Positions 60,637 to 64,000 of a stretch of 64,000 nt of DNA are shown here, piece after piece. Made by a program: the position numbers and the translations under genes. The notes under the pieces are model-generated. The model did not search any database. It saw only the letters and a program-made list of their open reading frames with translations, and was not told the origin of the DNA. The stretch is from assembly GCA_040905145.1 (NCBI GenBank), contig JBBDSC010000207.1, forward strand, positions 1 through 64,000, written 5' to 3'. Origin of the DNA: DATGMS01 sp040905145. Its GTDB lineage: Bacteria > Bacteroidota > Bacteroidia > Cytophagales > Cyclobacteriaceae. Numbering within the stretch: the first letter of the stretch is position 1; the number at the start of each line of letters is the position of its first letter.

Positions 60637-62343
60637 CTAATCAGGCCAATGTGTCTGAATACCCTGCTTGCGGATAAATTCCTGGAATTCGGACAAATAA
60701 ACGCTATTCTCCCTGACCTGTCTGGGATTGATTTTCTTTTTCTTGGCAAAAACCAAAAGCAATCCAACAGCTTCTCCTATACTCCATTCCACCGGAGCCA
60801 AACGGTAGCATCCATTGGTGATATGGGTGGTGCCTATATTTTTATTTGCCGGGAATAAATTCTCTTTACTTATGGGAATTAAAGCCCCCAAAGGAATCTG
60901 AAATGGAAAAGACGGAAAATCAATGTAGTTGTCTCCACTGGTGCTGGGATGCAAATCAATATGATAGGTGCCAATCCCCACACTGTCATAAAAATCCTTT
61001 GGTTGGTCCTTATTAGAATCCCTTGCGACCAAAGCCCGATTTTCCCTGCCCACATGTTCTTCCAGGATGGTAAACACTGCTTTTATCCGTCGGGATTCCC
61101 TGACATAGGGATATTTTGCCATTCCATCTTCTGTACCCATAATATCTTTTCTGAGACGTAATCCCCGCCAACCCTTGCCTCCGTCCAGACGTGGAGCTTC
61201 TGTCTGCATCCAATATAATAGAGATAAATTTAATTGCTTGCTCCTTTCAACATGCTTTTGAAAGGTTTCTTCACTAACATCTATCAAACTTCCCAAGAAA
61301 TAATCATTTTGTGGCCAATTGACTACTGTAATATCGCTTTGATAGGTTCCATTAAGAAAATTAAATTGATGGACCAGCCTTCGGTAATTCCACAGATTAA
61401 GCAGATCACCGGTGCTTCCCCCTTCCGGATCAAAACCCAATAATTTAGGTTCTAAAGTGGAGGGGTTGGAATAATGCCAGTCCAGCAATTTTCCTGACCA
61501 GGGTTTTTTCATTTTTGGTTCAAAATTTCGCCAAAAATCATACTCCTCCGGTTTGTCAATGGTATGGTTTTCACCTTTGACATGATCTATGGCAAAGCAG
61601 AGGGTAAAAGCCTGGTCATTGTCAGGATCCGCTTCTTCCGGCGCATGCAATTCTCCTGTTTCCTTTTTGGATTCTGACCCTGTCACATATTCGGTATTAG
61701 CCAGGGGAAGCAAATCCCCCAATTCCGTGGCATCCACAAAATAAGATGCATGAAGGATGATTTCACCCTTGCTTTCCAAGTGGGTGGCTTTCAATGCTTT
61801 CACCTGATCACCCGAGGCCTCGGCTTCAGTGATTTTATAAGGAATAAGTAAGGTCAGTTGACGATTACTGAGAAAAGGAGCGAGCATCTGATACATCACC
61901 GCCAAAGCCACTTTGGGCTCATGGCTCATCCTTCTGGCCCCTGTGGCATTCCCAGGGTTAAGGAGCGGGTTGCTTTTGGCCTCTTCGGTCATGGGATAAA
62001 AGCTACGATAATAGTTCCTCACCGCATTTCTATAGTCCCTGTACATCTGGGTAGCCCCATGCGTCTCTATCCACTGATGTTCATCCGGGGGTACGCCTTG
62101 CTGGGTAATCTGGCCCCCTATCCAGTCTGTCTCTTCTGTCATCACCACTGACAGACCATTTCTCAGCGACGCCATTGCTGCCGCAAAGCCTCCCAAGCCA
62201 GCTCCTGCTATGACCACATCGGATGTAATTTCATTTCTCCACGATTGGTCCTTTTTGTCCCCTGCACCAAAAGGGAAATGTGGCAGGGCAGAGAGGGAAA
62301 CCCCTCCTGCTGAAAATAAACCAATGAAACTTCTTCTATCCAT
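60637..62343 (-). CDS. FAD-dependent oxidoreductase with Tat signal
   Basis: A 568-residue relative of the next gene. It starts with the twin-arginine signal MDRRSFIGLFSAGGVSLSAL, so it is exported folded with its flavin. FAD motif DVVIAGAGLGGFAAAMASLR, then TEETDWIGGQITQQGVP and YFVDATELGDLLPLANTEYV, and late THITNGCYRLAPVEW and SIGEAVGLLLVFA. One enzyme goes by Tat and the other as a lipoprotein, so both work outside the cytoplasm, likely on related substrates. Confidence 0.88.
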   Translation of the reverse strand: MDRRSFIGLFSAGGVSLSALPHFPFGAGDKKDQSWRNEITSDVVIAGAGLGGFAAAMASLRNGLSVVMTEETDWIGGQITQQGVPPDEHQWIETHGATQMYRDYRNAVRNYYRSFYPMTEEAKSNPLLNPGNATGARRMSHEPKVALAVMYQMLAPFLSNRQLTLLIPYKITEAEASGDQVKALKATHLESKGEIILHASYFVDATELGDLLPLANTEYVTGSESKKETGELHAPEEADPDNDQAFTLCFAIDHVKGENHTIDKPEEYDFWRNFEPKMKKPWSGKLLDWHYSNPSTLEPKLLGFDPEGGSTGDLLNLWNYRRLVHQFNFLNGTYQSDITVVNWPQNDYFLGSLIDVSEETFQKHVERSKQLNLSLLYWMQTEAPRLDGGKGWRGLRLRKDIMGTEDGMAKYPYVRESRRIKAVFTILEEHVGRENRALVARDSNKDQPKDFYDSVGIGTYHIDLHPSTSGDNYIDFPSFPFQIPLGALIPISKENLFPANKNIGTTHITNGCYRLAPVEWSIGEAVGLLLVFAKKKKINPRQVRENSVYLSEFQEFIRKQGIQTHWPD

Positions 62344-62424
62344 ATTGATGTATTTTATTGATGCTGTAAAACCTGCCTGAGCCCGATCAATACTTTTTTC
62401 AATTCAATTTACCATAGATAACTG

Positions 62425-62865
62425 TTATTCCAATATCCTTCTTAAATAGTTGATCTGGCCCAAATGATAAGAAAAATGGGCGGTTAAATGGATCAGGAAA
62501 TAGGCATTGGTCATGGGATACCCTAATACATTTTCTATGTGCTCCTCTTCCAACTGCGCCTGGTCCATTTCCTTTAAGGTAGATAAGACCACAGCTTTGG
62601 TTTCATCCACCTGTTTTAACAGCTTTTCACTTGGCACATCCTTCAAGCTGAATTCCGCCTTCCGGTCCCGCACATAAGGGGAATGGCCTATATTTTTGCC
62701 AATGTAGGTGTTTAGGTTTCCCACCAGGTGCAGGCACAAATTGCCCGCTGAATTGGTTATATTTCCCCTGGTCTCCCACAGATTACTTTCCTGCTGAAAG
62801 GCTCCCACTTCTTGTTTTAGCCTGTTCAGGTCTCGCTCATAGATTTTAATGAGTTCGTCAATCAT
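62425..62865 (-). CDS. DinB family protein (DUF1572-like)
   Basis: A 146-residue four-helix protein. HLVGNLNTYIG with an early metal histidine and HLTAHFSYHLGQINYLRRIL with the second pair mark the DinB fold with the DUF1572 pattern. I start at ATG 62865 (MIDELIKIYERDLNRL); the frame to 62907 adds 14 unrelated residues. These proteins are metal-binding and often thiol-transferases. It is unrelated in position to the DinB fragment at 34.4 kb. Confidence 0.87.
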   Translation of the reverse strand: MIDELIKIYERDLNRLKQEVGAFQQESNLWETRGNITNSAGNLCLHLVGNLNTYIGKNIGHSPYVRDRKAEFSLKDVPSEKLLKQVDETKAVVLSTLKEMDQAQLEEEHIENVLGYPMTNAYFLIHLTAHFSYHLGQINYLRRILE

Positions 62866-63004
62866 AAATTGTTGCTTTAAAATAGGTACCATACAATAGA
62901 TTATCATTTAGCGGCACTTTTGGACTTTCCCATTCGTTTCCAATTCTTTCATTAGAAGGGTCACCCTATAGCAATGAGCTCGTGTTCATGCATGTGTGGA
63001 TTTC

Positions 63005-63467
63005 TTAGGTTGATTTATGGGGGAACTTGTCGGCAATTAAGTTAAGCTTGATCCCATGCTCCAAATAGGCCTTTAACCCGTCCAGTACCGTGGTAAAACC
63101 GCCTGTGTTGTCCTTGATGGATTGGATCAATTCATCCCCTGTATTCTTAAAGCCATAATTTCTGATCTCCACATAAGTGGTGTCCCTACTTAATGCCTCG
63201 AATTCAAAGTCAACCGTGGTGGCAGGTTCGTCCCATTGAATGGATATCTTTTTGTCAGGAATGATCCCTTTCACATACACCTGGATGGATACCCCGTACA
63301 TTTCCCCATTCCCAGGTAAGGGTTTTGCCGACTTCCAATTTGTCACTCCCTTGGGTAAACCAAAAGTTCTTCGTTATTTCCGGGTCTATAAATGCTTCAA
63401 AAACCACCTGAACGGGTCTTCTGATGAGCATTTGTGTTTCCACTACTATTTTAGGGTCAGTTGCCAT
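63005..63467 (-). pseudogene. SRPBCC (AHSA1-like) gene with one frameshift
   Basis: Two overlapping frames together give one full SRPBCC protein of about 150 residues. The first reads MATDPKIVVETQMLIRRPVQ and goes to KTLTWEWG; the second resumes with EMYGVSIQVYVKGIIPDKK and runs to ADKFPHKST. Taking one C out of the run CCCC at 63304-63307 would join W-E-W to E-M-Y-G. So the gene is intact but for a single base in a homopolymer, which may be a real mutation or a sequence error. The family binds hydrophobic ligands. Confidence 0.8.
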
Positions 63468-63478
63468 GGTCTGCTTCT

Positions 63479-63760
63479 TTATTTGCTCTTTACAATTTTG
63501 CCGTCTTTGAAAGTCTCCTGATACTCCAACCGGTCATTTTTGTCGTACCGTATCCAGGAGCTGTTTTTCCTGCCGTTTTTAAAATTGCCCACTTGCCATA
63601 ATTGTCCCGTTTCACGGAAAAATTTCCATTCACCCTCCATTTCCCCTTGTACAAAAGATCCTTCTGCCTTTACTTTTCCGTTCTTGAAGAAGTAGGTGAG
63701 ATTGTCCCCAATCAGCTCCTGGGACTTTTGGCCGTTTGTATAATTTTTTTTGTCCAACAT
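63479..63760 (-). CDS. MORN/YwqK-repeat protein
   Basis: A 93-residue protein with three to four tandem repeats of the YwqK/MORN kind: YFFKNGKVKAEGSFVQGEME, WKFFRETGQLWQVGNFKNGR and WIRYDKNDRLEYQETFKDGK. No signal peptide is seen. It lies 11 bases ahead of the frameshifted SRPBCC gene on the same strand. Single YwqK-like proteins are called antitoxins in some annotations, but no toxin is near; the role is unknown. Confidence 0.75.
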   Translation of the reverse strand: MLDKKNYTNGQKSQELIGDNLTYFFKNGKVKAEGSFVQGEMEGEWKFFRETGQLWQVGNFKNGRKNSSWIRYDKNDRLEYQETFKDGKIVKSK

Positions 63761-63963
63761 CTTTTTGGTTTCTGGTTTATATCTATAGCTGATCTCAATT
63801 TATTTTCCAGATCGGTTACCCTTTTTAATTCGGCCTTATTTTTAATTCCAACAGTTCATCTAATGATCTGCAAGGGAATATTGGAGTAATTCTGTTCATT
63901 TTCTGCTTTCGGTACCGTTAATTCAAGTTACACTTTTCTGTAATTTATACAACTTCCTAGTTT

Positions 63964-63996
63964 AAAAAAAACAACCTGGAAGATCTCTCCTCCAGG
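63964..63996 (-). terminator. Terminator for a gene beyond the right edge
   Basis: On the minus strand CCTGGAGGAGAGATCTTCCAGG folds into a stem (6 bp or more) followed by TTGTTTTTTTT. It would end a leftward transcript that begins outside the window. Confidence 0.65.
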
Positions 63997-64000
63997 CTGG

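Noticed and set aside
1..64000. CRISPR array, prophage or complete insertion sequence
   Set aside because: No regularly spaced short repeats, phage structural genes or transposase genes were seen anywhere in the window.

Overview
The window is chromosomal DNA of a member of the Bacteroidota, most likely order Cytophagales and near the family Cyclobacteriaceae (Algoriphagus, Echinicola, Cyclobacterium type). The reasons are the gene order ExbB / small membrane protein / ExbD / ExbD, a BtuG-like surface lipoprotein beside BtuB, promoters with the Bacteroidota -7 box TAnnTTTG, many lipoprotein signal peptides, few Shine-Dalgarno sites, and A/T-leaning but not extreme base use. The genus is inference. 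Most of the window is ordinary core genome. The accessory DNA lies near 17.0-19.1, 23.4, 33.6-34.5 and 55.3-57.2 kb.

Layout. 0-9.6 kb: tRNA-Arg, an outer-membrane barrel protein, a PAP2-like protein with rpoN, asnS, an NAD(P)HX repair enzyme, and the ExbB-ExbD proton channel operon. 9.8-16.3 kb: tRNA-Ser and a tightly packed seven-gene leftward operon (GT2, small protein, PP2C phosphatase, polysaccharide deacetylase, GT2, TatD, asparaginase I). 16.4-19.1 kb: ruvC, then an accessory patch with an orphan HEPN protein, a frameshifted coiled-coil/TM gene, and a UPF0175-PIN toxin-antitoxin pair between two direct repeats of about 270 bp.

19.2-26.9 kb is a cobalamin uptake locus. A cobalamin riboswitch controls btuB, btuG and a Dph6-like ATP pyrophosphatase on the minus strand. 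btuF-btuC-btuD run the other way, and btuF carries a fused remnant of a DUF1016 nuclease gene. The imported B12 fits the methylmalonyl-CoA mutase (mutA-mutB) and its chaperone meaB at 37.9-45 kb. 27.1-33.6 kb is a heavy-metal RND efflux operon with an operator-like palindrome. Pseudogene remnants follow, then SDR/MarR, a TrxB-type ferredoxin reductase with its ferredoxin, mutAB, dnaA, meaB, HemJ, SCO and cytochrome c.

47.1-52.7 kb has an ABC exporter-like pair with a DUF3299 protein, directly downstream of two histidine kinase genes. 52.8-64 kb has sucD, an SDR, an A/T-rich two-gene HTTM cassette between short direct repeats, a trehalose-synthase-like GH13 enzyme converging on two FAD-dependent oxidoreductases, a DinB protein, a frameshifted SRPBCC gene and a MORN-repeat protein.

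The best candidates for something undescribed are the HTTM cassette (55.3-57.2 kb), the repeat-flanked toxin-antitoxin insertion (17.7-19.1 kb), the Dph6-like enzyme under B12 control, and an export signal built from an intergenic-type repeat at the start of the metal-efflux outer membrane gene. All functions are read from sequence motifs and family knowledge; no database search was run.
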